A stretch of DNA of 64,000 nt from Solibacillus palustris (GCF_022549215.1 NZ_JAKZFC010000005.1:225440-289439), one strand, 5' to 3'; positions 1 through 8,924 are shown, counted from the stretch's first letter. Program-made: numbers and translations. Notes: generated by a model from the sequence alone, not told the origin.

Positions 1-221
1 AAACGAGTACGAACGGAATCCGAATGTAGCTGTTTTTGAAGTAGAAAAAATACATAAAGCCAGGGAACGGTGATAAGAGCTGACAAAATGATTGACATCC
101 ATGAATCGCGCTCAGCTCCACTTAATAAAGAGGGAATGATTGTTACGTGATTTTTCAAGCCAATCACCGTCATCGATAAAAAAACAATATGAAGAATACT
201 AATTTTACCTTTAGATTTCAT
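1..221 (-). CDS. Spore germination permease, GerAB/YndE type (N-terminal part)
   Basis: The reverse strand from 221 to the window edge is open and encodes about 73 residues, beginning MKSKGKISILHIVF. A GAGGAA ribosome site lies 7 nt before the ATG. The start resembles the GerAB/YndE family of endospore germinant-receptor permeases: an ISIL-type opening, a first membrane segment (about residues 8-30), then a loop with ERDSW matching the family's (K/R)-D-(A/S)-W position, then a second membrane segment (about 43-62). These proteins sit in the spore inner membrane with GerA and GerC partners and take part in nutrient sensing. The gene is cut by the window, so the rest cannot be judged. Family assignment rests on recalled family features, not a search. 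Confidence 0.7.
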   Translation of the reverse strand, partial: MKSKGKISILHIVFLSMTVIGLKNHVTIIPSLLSGAERDSWMSIILSALITVPWLYVFFLLQKQLHSDSVRTR

Positions 222-452
222 AGAAAATTCCTCGCACTTTTTCTCTATTGAATGATTATTAGGTGGAAAAGAATATGTACTTACCTTAACTTAAGATAAG
301 CACTCTCTTCCTAGCACAAAGTATTGCCAAAAATAGAGTGGTTATACAATTTTGAGGATGTTAGTATCAGATACTATATTTCTTATAAAGTGAAATTTCA
401 ATCAGTCGGATTTTACTTAATCGAAGGGAATAATATTTATTTTGGAAAATAC

Positions 453-481
453 AAAAAGCGCTAGCTCGGGCTAACGCTTTA
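453..481 (-). terminator. Terminator of the C39-like peptidase gene
   Basis: Read on the minus strand, GCGTTAGC, a CCGA loop and GCTAGCGC form a hairpin followed by TTTTTG. The stop codon of the peptidase gene lies inside the 5' arm. Confidence 0.75.
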
Positions 482-1001
482 TCGGTTCAATTTTAACAAA
501 GTTTAATACTTTACGATTATCATCAAATTTAAAGGAGCGCACTTGGCTATCGCGATTACGACCACCATTATCATGGATTGTTAAGTACAATTCACTGTCT
601 TTGATATCGTAGCCAATAAGTGGAACCCAATGGTATTTATAAAGCGGCTTATTTTTAGTTAGAAACTGCCATGAAAAATAGACATCAAAGCGCATCGCTA
701 CAGGATTGCCTTCACGTAACTGCTCAATTGCTTGCGTTATTGTACATTCTTCCACACACCAATCATCACCAAGCAGCTTGCGCAAATTGCGGATTAGACG
801 CCACTTAAATAATCCGATTTTTGTACCGCCAAGTAGTTTATACAATTCGTTAATATCATGTGGTAGCACCTTTTCGTCATTTTGACATAAATAATTTAAA
901 ATCACGTGTGCTGTAGTTGGTCCGCATGCAGAGTTTTGGAATTCAGTCCGAATATCTGCACTATATTGTGATTTTCCTGTGATATTTAGTAGGATTTTCA
1001 T
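471..1001 (-). CDS. C39-like cysteine peptidase family protein
   Basis: A 176-residue protein with no signal peptide. It carries a papain-like C39_2 pattern: the nucleophile region NSACGPTTA with Cys26, a His in YHWVPLIGYD (His124), and an Asn/Asp pair in IHDNGG (about 144-145), the expected Cys-His-Asp/Asn order. Family members are bacteriocin-processing-like or uncharacterised peptidases such as YvpB. No ABC transporter or bacteriocin gene lies nearby, so a processing role is not supported. The ATG at 1001 follows a GGGAGG site. Monocistronic, with its own terminator. Substrate unknown. Confidence 0.65.
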   Translation of the reverse strand: MKILLNITGKSQYSADIRTEFQNSACGPTTAHVILNYLCQNDEKVLPHDINELYKLLGGTKIGLFKWRLIRNLRKLLGDDWCVEECTITQAIEQLREGNPVAMRFDVYFSWQFLTKNKPLYKYHWVPLIGYDIKDSELYLTIHDNGGRNRDSQVRSFKFDDNRKVLNFVKIEPIKR

Positions 1002-1063
1002 GCTACAACCTCCCAGTTATTATAAAGTAATAATATACCTAAATAAAATATATTGGGCCCTTT

Positions 1064-1090
1064 TGAAACTATTTCAAGTAGTGTGCCGTC
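1064..1090 (+). promoter_or_regulatory. ECF-type (autoregulatory) promoter
   Basis: TGAAAC at 1064-1069 and CGTC at 1087-1090 are separated by 17 nt, the hallmark spacing and sequence of Bacillus SigW/SigX/SigM-class promoters. It lies 34 nt before the ECF sigma gene, so that sigma factor probably drives its own operon. Confidence 0.75.
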
Positions 1091-1123
1091 TAACGGTAAA
1101 TTCATTTGTAAGGTGGTGACAAA

Positions 1124-1648
1124 ATGCAGCTAGAGCAATTGATCCGAGCGCATGGTGAAGAATTATTACGCCTTGCTTATACATATGTGAAGAATAACGA
1201 AGCAGCTGAGGATATTGTACAAGACGTCTTACTAAAAGCCTTTGAGCAGCAGGGACAATTTCGTGGTGAAGCAAGTTACCGCACGTATTTATATCGCATG
1301 ACAATAAACCGTAGCTATGATTATTTACGCAGTTGGAGCCATAAAAATACCATTTTCACTGAAAAAATCCAACAATTTTTTAAAGGCACGAAATCAGCGG
1401 AGCAGGAAGTACTTGTATTAACAGAAAATCGGGCATTAGGTAAGGCGGTGCTCAATTTACCGATTAAATACCGTGAAATCATCATCTTATATTATTACAA
1501 AGAACTTAAAATCGATGAAATTGCCGAGATGTTATCGTGTTCAGACAATACGGTGAAAACGAGGCTAAGGCGCGGACGGGAAAAACTAAAGCAAACGCTA
1601 GAAGGAGGTGCGTGGGATGACGAAATCTCAAATGAAACAGGCCATTGA
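1124..1648 (+). CDS. ECF-family RNA polymerase sigma factor
   Basis: A 174-residue extracytoplasmic-function sigma factor. Region 2 spans about residues 8-75 and includes AEDIVQDVLLKAF (28-40), the RNA polymerase and -10 contact helix. Region 4 spans about 105-158 and has the helix-turn-helix IDEIAEMLSCSDNTVKTRL for the -35. The ATG follows AAGGTGGTGA. A matching TGAAAC/CGTC promoter lies directly upstream, so it is likely autoregulated. Its 3' end overlaps the downstream membrane gene by 32 nt, typical of sigma/anti-sigma pairs. It is closest in style to SigV/SigX-like factors, but orthology to a named one is not claimed. The inducing signal is unknown. Confidence 0.92.
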   Translation: MQLEQLIRAHGEELLRLAYTYVKNNEAAEDIVQDVLLKAFEQQGQFRGEASYRTYLYRMTINRSYDYLRSWSHKNTIFTEKIQQFFKGTKSAEQEVLVLTENRALGKAVLNLPIKYREIIILYYYKELKIDEIAEMLSCSDNTVKTRLRRGREKLKQTLEGGAWDDEISNETGH

Positions 1649-3047
1649 CGAAGCAATTAGTAACGGACCGATGATGAACGAGAACTTTGTGCAAAAAATA
1701 CTGAACGATAAAAAACGTCCGAAAAAAACAATTCCTTTTTTACAACCAGCACTTGTAGTAGTAATGATGCTTGTGATTGGTACGTTGCTTTATTTTAGTC
1801 CTTCACAAACGAAGCAATCTGCAGTAGAAATTAAAGAGTATAGTTTAACAGACACACAAGCCAAGCTCGTAGAAGGCTTTTATACTGCCATTGCCATGAA
1901 GGATGAAAAGGCGCTGGCAAAAGTGGCAACAATGAGCAACGAAGAAGTCATCAATCGTTATAAAGCGTTTGACTTAACGAAACAAATAGAAGTGATTAAA
2001 ACAATTGATGATGAAAAAGAGCTAATGCTTTATATAAAATTACGAGGTGCGACGTATTCGTATTTAGAAAAGCTGGTACTAGATAAGGAAAGCGAAAAAT
2101 TCATCATAAGTGATGCGTATGAGTTTCTTTTTTACGAGGAAGACATTGAGCTCCCAAAATCAATTGCTCTAACTTATCAAGATGCACCTATTGCGACACC
2201 TATGAAAACTACACCATGGAAGCTTGATAAGGCCGAACAACAAACAATCAATGGCAACACACTGTATCAAATTGAAACAAAAGAAGGCATGCAGCGAATA
2301 TTTGAATCGTTTTCTGGTGAGCGCTTTGATTTAGGGATCGCAAGTGAGGGGATTTCTTATTTTAATTCCGGCGAAAGTAATCAATTTTTTATCATTGATA
2401 CCTTAACGAAGCAGATGACGTATATTTACTTGAATCAGCAAGGAACTTATCAAATGATCACGGGTGAACTGGATTGGCAAAGTATCACGCAATATCAAAC
2501 CGAGTTTCATGATGCACCGTTTATAGTAACGGGTGGCACACAACCAAAAATTATGACGATTCAAAATGATAAGCTTATTTATGCAAATATTTTTGCGAAT
2601 GCTGAATTTGTACAGCCACTTGAATTTTATAGTTCAGAAAGCTATGGCGATTCATTACTTGTAAAATATACAGAGGATTTGCGGCAAACATCTCAGTATT
2701 TCGAACTAAAGTCGATGAATCTCTATGAGGATTATAGGTTGCGAGACATGTTGATAGCAAAGCCAGAGCATTTTAAAGATATGTCATTAACTAATCGTTA
2801 TAAGGATCAACTGATTTATATTTTTAATGAGGGCACGATTTATTACAGAGGTAAAACGAGTACAGGCGAATTAATTGAAAAAACGTACACAAATATTCAA
2901 ATCGAAACAATGGACAATCAATATTTTATTACAGGTGATGACGGCTTTAGCTGGACATTAACACGCACCGCACCACGCATTTTGCAGGATGAAAAAGGCA
3001 TTGAATATACAATACCTATTGCGTTTGAGGATATACCTCAGAATTAA
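1617..3047 (+). CDS. Putative anti-sigma factor with large extracytoplasmic domain
   Basis: A 476-residue single-pass membrane protein. The ATG at 1617 is chosen because AGAAGGAGGT sits 7 nt upstream; a GTG at 1608 lies inside that site. A short basic cytoplasmic segment (about residues 1-35) precedes one membrane segment (about 40-57), then about 415 residues outside the cell. The position, overlapping and translationally coupled to the ECF sigma gene, is what points to an anti-sigma role. The cytoplasmic part lacks the HxxxCxxC zinc anti-sigma signature and is short for a full anti-sigma domain. The outer part is rich in short alternating hydrophobic/aromatic strands (YFNSGESNQFFIIDT, YQMITGELDW), suggesting a beta-rich, possibly propeller-like sensor. 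That fold is an inference. Confidence 0.65.
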   Translation: MTKSQMKQAIDEAISNGPMMNENFVQKILNDKKRPKKTIPFLQPALVVVMMLVIGTLLYFSPSQTKQSAVEIKEYSLTDTQAKLVEGFYTAIAMKDEKALAKVATMSNEEVINRYKAFDLTKQIEVIKTIDDEKELMLYIKLRGATYSYLEKLVLDKESEKFIISDAYEFLFYEEDIELPKSIALTYQDAPIATPMKTTPWKLDKAEQQTINGNTLYQIETKEGMQRIFESFSGERFDLGIASEGISYFNSGESNQFFIIDTLTKQMTYIYLNQQGTYQMITGELDWQSITQYQTEFHDAPFIVTGGTQPKIMTIQNDKLIYANIFANAEFVQPLEFYSSESYGDSLLVKYTEDLRQTSQYFELKSMNLYEDYRLRDMLIAKPEHFKDMSLTNRYKDQLIYIFNEGTIYYRGKTSTGELIEKTYTNIQIETMDNQYFITGDDGFSWTLTRTAPRILQDEKGIEYTIPIAFEDIPQN

Positions 3048-3241
3048 TGATTGAAATCGAATATGACGATGGTAAAAAAGAAAAGTTACAGTTATGGTTA
3101 AATGAAGAAAGTCAAACAAGCTTTGTGAAGAAAATCGATACGCTGAATAAATTTGAGAGCCTGTTTACCATTCCTGACGAGCTGGCCAATCATTTCCGAC
3201 AATTAGTTGAGCAAATTGAGGAAATCGACAACTCCAAATAA
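3047..3241 (+). CDS. Small hypothetical protein, third gene of sigma operon
   Basis: A 64-residue acidic, soluble protein starting MIEIEYDDGKKEKLQLWLN. Its ATG overlaps the stop of the preceding membrane gene by one base (TAATG), so translation is probably coupled through re-initiation; no separate ribosome site is evident. The first half looks beta-hairpin-like, the second half helical. No family recognised. Co-transcription with the ECF sigma factor makes it a candidate accessory regulator or target. The operon terminator follows within 45 nt. Confidence 0.6.
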   Translation: MIEIEYDDGKKEKLQLWLNEESQTSFVKKIDTLNKFESLFTIPDELANHFRQLVEQIEEIDNSK

Positions 3242-3244
3242 AAA

Positions 3245-3285
3245 CGAAACCTACCTCCAAATTCGGGGTAGGTTTCGCATTTTTA
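3245..3285 (+). terminator. Sigma operon terminator
   Basis: CGAAACCTACC and GGGTAGGTTTCG form an 11-bp stem with a ten-nt loop, followed by CATTTTT. Confidence 0.8.
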
Positions 3286-3306
3286 CAATCTGTTATATAA
3301 GCATAC

Positions 3307-4485
3307 TTAAGAAAATTTTGGTGTTTGTATCTTTTTCCACATAAATGTGAAAATAATCGTTCCTATTAAAATTATTAGGCCAGCAATAAATGGATACAAA
3401 ATTTGAATATCATATAATGCACCCGCAAGAAGTGGTCCTAAAATGTTACCAATACTCATATATGCATTGTTCATGCCCATCGCAAAGCCCTGTTCATTGC
3501 CCGCTAATTTTGAAATAAGTGTCGTGAGAACGGGACGTAAAATCGATGTTGCGAGGAAAATTAATAATGAAATGGCAAAAAATAAATTGTAGCTATTGGC
3601 GATAATCGATAGTGAGAAGCCAATTGCTGTGACGATTAAAAAAAGTTTTAAGACATTTAATTCGCCCATTACTTTGACAATCCAATCGACAACAAACAGC
3701 TGCATAATGACACCTACTAAGCCAGTAGCCGTCACCATAAACGCAATTTCTTGAGGCGTTGCACCAAATTGATCATTCACATAAAGGCCAAGTACCGTTT
3801 CATATGCCATTAAGCCGAAGCTCATTATTAACGTAATAATCAATGGAATAAAGAATGGCTTTTTCACAGATAAAAGAATGTCTTTTACCATAGATGAATC
3901 TGGTTGCGCCTCGATATCCACTTTTTCTAATTGGCTTTCCTTTAATGTAAAGAAAGAGACGACAAACGCTAAAAGTCCTACAATTGCCGAAACTAATAAA
4001 GGAGTTTTCAGTCCATAATCAGCTAAAAAACCACCGATACCAGGACCAATCACAATGCCTAAAGACATCGCAGCAGAAATAAAACTATTCCCCTTTGCAC
4101 GCTGGTCCATTGTTGTAATATCGGCTACATATGCATAAATTGCTGGAATTAAAAACGCACAGCCAATCCCACCAATCGCGCGTGATACATACAGTAACGC
4201 AACTGAATCAGCAAAATAAAAGATAAACATCGAGATTGCTAATGTTAAAAGTCCGATATTAATGAGCGGGCGGCGACCATATTTGTCGGTCCATTTCCCA
4301 CCAATAGGTGATACTAAAAACTGAGCGAATGCGAAAATCGCAATAATTAGCCCTGCAGCCGTCCCACCTTGGCCAAGTTCTTTTAAATAGGCAGGGATAA
4401 TCGGAATAATTATCCCAAAGCTTCCTACTGCAATAAACATATTGAGCATAAGAAGCGCTAATTTTTTTCGTTGATCTGAAGTCAT
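3307..4485 (-). CDS. MFS multidrug efflux transporter (Bmr/NorA-like)
   Basis: A 392-residue major facilitator with about 12 membrane segments. Antiporter motif A appears as GGKWTDKYGRRP after TM2, and the drug:H+ antiporter motif C as GPGIGGFLAD in TM5, so it belongs to the 12-TMS drug efflux group (Bmr, Blt, NorA are 388-400 residues). The ATG at 4485 is chosen because AAAGGA lies 7 nt upstream; upstream in-frame ATGs lack a ribosome site. Acts in the cytoplasmic membrane, exporting hydrophobic cations or drugs by proton antiport; substrate not predictable. No regulator gene is adjacent. Confidence 0.85.
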   Translation of the reverse strand: MTSDQRKKLALLMLNMFIAVGSFGIIIPIIPAYLKELGQGGTAAGLIIAIFAFAQFLVSPIGGKWTDKYGRRPLINIGLLTLAISMFIFYFADSVALLYVSRAIGGIGCAFLIPAIYAYVADITTMDQRAKGNSFISAAMSLGIVIGPGIGGFLADYGLKTPLLVSAIVGLLAFVVSFFTLKESQLEKVDIEAQPDSSMVKDILLSVKKPFFIPLIITLIMSFGLMAYETVLGLYVNDQFGATPQEIAFMVTATGLVGVIMQLFVVDWIVKVMGELNVLKLFLIVTAIGFSLSIIANSYNLFFAISLLIFLATSILRPVLTTLISKLAGNEQGFAMGMNNAYMSIGNILGPLLAGALYDIQILYPFIAGLIILIGTIIFTFMWKKIQTPKFS

Positions 4486-4570
4486 TGTTGTTCCTTTCAT
4501 CTTACAAATTTGCATGTAGACCATTGTAATATGGAATTTGAATGAACACAAATACTATTAGGAAGTAAAA

Positions 4571-4600
4571 ACGAACGAAGCCAATAGATGCTTCGTTCGT
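4571..4600 (-). terminator. Terminator of thioredoxin-like gene
   Basis: Perfect 11-bp inverted repeat ACGAACGAAGC / GCTTCGTTCGT. On the minus strand it is followed by TTTTTAC. Confidence 0.8.
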
Positions 4601-4606
4601 TTCAAA

Positions 4607-4924
4607 TTATGCTTGTGCGTTTAAGAACTCTTCAACTTGTGCAGGTGATTTTGCATTAGCGCTATGTAAGTGAGCTAATTTTTCACCGTTTTTGAAGATT
4701 AATAATGATGGAATCCCCATGACTTGATATTTCTCAGCTAAATCTGGGAAGTTATCACGGTTAATTGAGTACCAGTCATATTGGTTGTATTCTTCAATAA
4801 TTGGATCGATAAACATATCCATACGCGTACAGTCTGGGCACCAGCCAGCGAAGAACTTAATGATGACGGCTTTGTCTGTCCCTGTTAGTTCTGTGAATTG
4901 TTCAATTGTTGTAATTTCTTGCAT
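4607..4924 (-). CDS. Thioredoxin-family protein, WCPDC active site
   Basis: A 105-residue single thioredoxin fold. The active site is WCPDC (Cys29 and Cys32) and the cis-proline loop is MGIPSLLIF (about 70-78). CPDC instead of CGPC suggests a different redox potential from housekeeping thioredoxin. There is no signal peptide, so it is cytoplasmic. The ATG at 4924 is preferred over GTG 4933 because AAAGGAG lies 10 nt upstream of the ATG and only 1 nt from the GTG. A paralogue with the same CPDC motif at the same residue numbers lies at 29441-29779. Likely a general thiol-disulfide reductase. Confidence 0.85.
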   Translation of the reverse strand: MQEITTIEQFTELTGTDKAVIIKFFAGWCPDCTRMDMFIDPIIEEYNQYDWYSINRDNFPDLAEKYQVMGIPSLLIFKNGEKLAHLHSANAKSPAQVEEFLNAQA

Positions 4925-5132
4925 TTGTTTCACGCTCCTTTAAGCTCATTGTACACGAAATTAGACGATTACGAAAAGTAATTAAACTTTAACAATGAAT
5001 AAAAATAGAACTGTAATTTTTCGATTTATTGGTTTAATCGTAAATTGCAATTCGACGATATTTGAAAAAGAAAAATATTATTTGAATCTATTTTGAGCGA
5101 AATAGATTTTTCTAAAAATTTCAAGAAAATTA

Positions 5133-5161
5133 TTGCGCAAATTGTCAAAATAATCTACACT
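5133..5161 (+). promoter_or_regulatory. Candidate SigA promoter of fad operon
   Basis: TTGCGC at 5133-5138 and TACACT at 5156-5161, spacer 17 nt. Placement 40 nt upstream of the FadR box fits repression by downstream blocking. The boxes are imperfect. Confidence 0.4.
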
Positions 5162-5203
5162 AAGAACAGAAAAGCTGTTTGAAGTTTTTTTTTCATTTCA
5201 AAA

Positions 5204-5221
5204 TGAATGACTGTTCATTCA
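5204..5221 (+). promoter_or_regulatory. FadR operator
   Basis: TGAATGACTGTTCATTCA is an 18-bp inverted repeat closely matching the B. subtilis FadR (YsiA) box TGAATGAMTANTCATTCA. It lies directly upstream of the fadN ribosome site. In the known system FadR represses beta-oxidation genes and long-chain acyl-CoA releases it. Confidence 0.88.
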
Positions 5222-5242
5222 AAGGAGAAGGGGGAAGTGCTC

Positions 5243-7627
5243 GTGTCTTACAACATTCAAAAAGTAGCGGTTTTAGGTTCAGGGGTTATGGGTTCAGGTA
5301 TTGCAGCACATTTAGCAAACATCGGTATTCCTACATTATTATTAGATATCGCGCCAAAAGAGCTTACGAAAGAAGAAGAGGCTAAGGGTTTAACGCTTGA
5401 TTCGAAAGCAGTAAAAAATCGTTTCGTTAATTCGGCTATGCAAAAATTACTAAAGCAAAAGCCAGCACCACTTTCTACGAAAAAAAATCTAGCCTTAATT
5501 ACACCAGGTAACTTTGACGATGATTTAGATAAATTAAAAGATGTCGATTGGATTATCGAAGTTATCGTAGAAAAATTAGACATAAAAAAAGGGTTATTCG
5601 AAAAGATTGATGCAGTTCGTAAACAAGGCACAATCATTTCATCAAATACATCAGGGGTAAGCATTAACGCGATGGCGGAAGGGCGTTCAGAAGATTTCCA
5701 AGCACATTTTCTTGGCACACATTTCTTCAACCCGCCACGTTATTTAAAATTACTAGAAGTGATTCCGTCAAATACGACAAAGCCAGAAGTAGTCGAATTT
5801 ATGCAAGCATTTGGTGAAGATGTACTTGGTAAAGGGGTCGTAATTGCCAAAGATACACCAAACTTTATCGCCAACCGAATCGGTACGTACGGTTTAATCG
5901 TGACGATGAACGAAATGATCGCACGCAACTACTCAGTAGGTGAAGTGGATTCAGTAACAGGTCCAATTATTGGTCGTCCAAAATCAGCAACATTCCGTAC
6001 GCTAGATGTAGTTGGTTTAGATACATTTGCACACGTTGCCAAAAATGTATACGACCATACGACAGGTGCGGAACAGCAAGTATTTGATGAATCACCGATC
6101 TTAAATAAAATGATTACAAATGGTTGGTTAGGCGCGAAATCAGGTCAAGGCTTCTTCAAAAAAGAAGGCAAAAACATTTTAGAGCTAAACTTATCAACAT
6201 TTGAATATGAGCCAGCGAAAAAGCTCGTTGCGCCATCACTTGAAATGGCGAAGCAGGCAAAAGGTCCAGGCGGCAAATTAAAAACGTTAATTTATGCAAA
6301 AGACCGTGTTGGCGAATTATTATGGAATTCATTTGCACCAACATTAATTTACTCTGCACAGCTAACAGGTGAAATTGCAGACGATATCGTAGCAATCGAT
6401 AATGCCATGAAATGGGGCTTCGGCTGGGCACAAGGTCCATTCGAAATGTGGGATGCAATCGGTGTAGAAAAATCAGTCGAAAAAATGAAAGAAGAAGGCT
6501 ATGAGATTCCTGCATTTGTAACAGGATTACTAGATAAAGAGCTAACAACTTTCTATTCAGAAATTGAAGGCGACCTAGCATATTACAACGGCACAGAGTA
6601 CGTAAAAGTACCAGTAAATGAAAAGGCAATCGACTTAAAGCGCTACAAGAAAAAGCATGGAGTTATTAAATCTAATTCAGGTGCAAGCCTAATCGATTTA
6701 GGCGATGGTATTGCCTTACTTGAATTCCACTCAAAATCAAATGCAATCGGTTTAGATATCGTGCAAATGATTAACTTCTCGATTGATGAGGTTGAGAAAA
6801 ATTACAAAGGGCTTGTCATCGGGAACCAAGGCAAAAACTTCTGTGTAGGAGCCAACCTTGCGATGATTTTAATGGAAGCACAAGACGATAACATTTTCGA
6901 ACTTGATTTCGTTATTAAGTCATTCCAACAAGCAATGCGCCGTATTAAGTACGCAACAAAGCCAGTTGTTGCAGCACCATTCCAAATGGCTTTAGGTGGT
7001 GGTGCGGAAGTATGTTTACCTGCTGCTCACATTCAAGCATCTGCTGAAACGTATATGGGACTTGTTGAAGTAGGGGTCGGTTTAATCCCAGGCGGTGGCG
7101 GTAATATCGGACTATATGAAAAATTCATTAAAGGCTTACCAAATGGCGTAGAAATAGACTACCAAAATATCGCGAATAAAGTATTTGAAACAATTGCATT
7201 GGCAAAAGTTTCAACATCAGGCGAAGAAGCGCGTGAAAATAACTTCTTAGACTTTGCAGATGGAATTTCGGTAAACCCAGATCACTTAATTTATGACGCA
7301 AAACAAGCAGCGTTAGCATTAGCGGATGCAGGCTACACAGCTCCTGTGAAAAAGCCTGTGAAAGTAGTGGGCGCACCAGGTTATGCGACATTATTATTAG
7401 GCGCTCAAGGTATGTTCGATTCAGGCTTTATTTCAGAGCATGATCTAAAAATTGCGAAAAAGCTTGCCTATGTCATCGCGGGCGGAAAAGTGCCATACGG
7501 AACAGAAGTAACTGAAGAATACCTATTAAACTTAGAAAAACAAGCATTTTTAGAACTAGTTGCAGACCAAAAATCACAAATGCGTATGCAGCACATGCTC
7601 GTAAAAGGAAAGCCGTTGCGTAACTAA
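5243..7627 (+). CDS. fadN: 3-hydroxyacyl-CoA dehydrogenase / enoyl-CoA hydratase FadN
   Basis: About 794 residues, the usual FadN length. An NAD-binding Rossmann motif LGSGVMGSG (about 11-19) opens the 3-hydroxyacyl-CoA dehydrogenase region, followed by dehydrogenase C-terminal domains (about 190-400). A crotonase-type hydratase domain follows, with the oxyanion-hole region KNFCVGANLAM and GGGAEVCLPA (about 530-610). It hydrates 2-enoyl-CoA and oxidises the 3-hydroxyacyl-CoA in fatty acid degradation. The GTG at 5243 is chosen because AAGGGGG lies 8 nt upstream and FadN proteins begin just before AVLGSG; the ATG at 5207 lies inside the FadR box and has no ribosome site. First gene of fadN-fadA-fadE. 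Confidence 0.95.
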   Translation: MSYNIQKVAVLGSGVMGSGIAAHLANIGIPTLLLDIAPKELTKEEEAKGLTLDSKAVKNRFVNSAMQKLLKQKPAPLSTKKNLALITPGNFDDDLDKLKDVDWIIEVIVEKLDIKKGLFEKIDAVRKQGTIISSNTSGVSINAMAEGRSEDFQAHFLGTHFFNPPRYLKLLEVIPSNTTKPEVVEFMQAFGEDVLGKGVVIAKDTPNFIANRIGTYGLIVTMNEMIARNYSVGEVDSVTGPIIGRPKSATFRTLDVVGLDTFAHVAKNVYDHTTGAEQQVFDESPILNKMITNGWLGAKSGQGFFKKEGKNILELNLSTFEYEPAKKLVAPSLEMAKQAKGPGGKLKTLIYAKDRVGELLWNSFAPTLIYSAQLTGEIADDIVAIDNAMKWGFGWAQGPFEMWDAIGVEKSVEKMKEEGYEIPAFVTGLLDKELTTFYSEIEGDLAYYNGTEYVKVPVNEKAIDLKRYKKKHGVIKSNSGASLIDLGDGIALLEFHSKSNAIGLDIVQMINFSIDEVEKNYKGLVIGNQGKNFCVGANLAMILMEAQDDNIFELDFVIKSFQQAMRRIKYATKPVVAAPFQMALGGGAEVCLPAAHIQASAETYMGLVEVGVGLIPGGGGNIGLYEKFIKGLPNGVEIDYQNIANKVFETIALAKVSTSGEEARENNFLDFADGISVNPDHLIYDAKQAALALADAGYTAPVKKPVKVVGAPGYATLLLGAQGMFDSGFISEHDLKIAKKLAYVIAGGKVPYGTEVTEEYLLNLEKQAFLELVADQKSQMRMQHMLVKGKPLRN

Positions 7628-7650
7628 TTAAACGTTCATGAAACTATTTC

Positions 7651-7674
7651 GCTAGCAAGTTCTCTCTTGCTAGC
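7651..7674 (+). other. Intercistronic hairpin between fadN and fadA
   Basis: GCTAGCAAG and CTTGCTAGC form a perfect 9-bp stem with a 6-nt loop, without a U-run. It is more likely an mRNA processing or stabilising structure than a terminator, since fadA has no promoter that I can see. Confidence 0.6.
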
Positions 7675-7697
7675 AATCACAAGGGGGAAACATCATT

Positions 7698-8870
7698 ATG
7701 CGTGAAGCCGTTATTGTTGCAGGTGCACGAACACCAATCGGTCGAGCAAAAAAAGGAACACTTGCCAATACTCGTCCAGATGATTTTGGTGCAGTAGTAG
7801 TAAAAGAAACGTTAAAACGTGCGGGCTATGAAGGTCCAGTTGATGATTTAATTATGGGATGTGCGATGCCAGAAGCAGAGCAAGGTATGAACGTAGCACG
7901 TTTAGTTGGTGCGCTAGCAGGTCTTCCAGATACAACGCCAGCATTAACAGTAAACCGCTTCTGTTCATCGGGTTTACAAACAATTGCATATGCAGCAGAG
8001 CGTATTATGCTTGGTCACGCAAAAGCGATCGTTGCAGGTGGGACAGAATCAATGAGTATGATTCCAATGACAGGAAATACCGTTCGTTTAAATCCGAAAT
8101 TAGCGGAAGAAGCGCCACAGTATTACATTGGTATGGGTCACACAGCAGAAGAAGTAGCAAATCGTTACAACGTTAGTCGTGAAGATCAAGATGCTTTCGC
8201 GGTACGCTCACATGAATTAGCTGAAAAAGCGATTAAAGAAGGCAAATTCAAAGATGAAATCGTACCTGTTGAAATTGTTGAATACTATGTGGATGAAAAC
8301 AATCAATTACAAGAAAAGAAAACGATTTTCGATACAGATGAAGGCGTTCGTCCAGGAACATCTGTTGAAGGCTTAGCGAAATTACGTCCAGCATTCAACG
8401 TCAAAGGTTCGGTAACAGCTGGTAATGCTTCACAAACATCAGATGGCGCGGCGGCAGTGCTTGTCATGGATCGTGAAGAGGCAGAAAAGCAAGGCATGAA
8501 ACCACTTGCCAAATTCCTAGGCTTTGCGGTTGGCGGGGTACCACCGGAAGTAATGGGAATTGGTCCAATCGTAGCGGTACCGAAAGCGTTAGAAATCGCG
8601 GGCATTACACAAGACCAAGTCGATTTATGGGAAATTAATGAAGCATTCGCCTCACAGTCAATTCAAGTTGTACGTGAGCTAGGCATCGATATTGATAAAG
8701 TTAACGTAAACGGTGGCGCGATTGCTCTTGGGCATCCACTAGGGGCTACAGGTGCTATTCTTTCAATCAAGCTAATTAACGAACTAAAACGCCGCGGTGG
8801 TAAATATGGTGTCGTAACAATGTGTATCGGCGGAGGTATGGGCGCAGCGGGCGTATTTGAAGTACTGTAA
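7698..8870 (+). CDS. fadA: Acetyl-CoA C-acyltransferase (3-ketoacyl-CoA thiolase) FadA
   Basis: A 390-residue thiolase, full family length. The acyl-accepting cysteine is in NRFCSSGLQ (Cys89), the histidine in [15 protein letters not shown] (about 340-350), and the second catalytic cysteine in [13 protein letters not shown] near the C-terminus. It cleaves 3-ketoacyl-CoA with CoA to acetyl-CoA and a shortened acyl-CoA, the last beta-oxidation step. The ATG follows an AGGGGGAA site. It sits between fadN and fadE in the order known from B. subtilis yusLKJ, so the three enzymes give a complete cycle under FadR control. Confidence 0.96.
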   Translation: MREAVIVAGARTPIGRAKKGTLANTRPDDFGAVVVKETLKRAGYEGPVDDLIMGCAMPEAEQGMNVARLVGALAGLPDTTPALTVNRFCSSGLQTIAYAAERIMLGHAKAIVAGGTESMSMIPMTGNTVRLNPKLAEEAPQYYIGMGHTAEEVANRYNVSREDQDAFAVRSHELAEKAIKEGKFKDEIVPVEIVEYYVDENNQLQEKKTIFDTDEGVRPGTSVEGLAKLRPAFNVKGSVTAGNASQTSDGAAAVLVMDREEAEKQGMKPLAKFLGFAVGGVPPEVMGIGPIVAVPKALEIAGITQDQVDLWEINEAFASQSIQVVRELGIDIDKVNVNGGAIALGHPLGATGAILSIKLINELKRRGGKYGVVTMCIGGGMGAAGVFEVL

Positions 8871-8924
8871 GCGGAACAGGGAACGGAAAAAAATTTCACA
8901 GTGGGAAATAAGGAGGAATTTATT

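Noticed and set aside
1..73. Plus-strand open frame ending at 73 (NEYERNPNVAVFEVEK)
   Set aside because: The minus strand here encodes the GerAB-type permease with a proper ribosome site and membrane segments; the plus frame is its antisense shadow.
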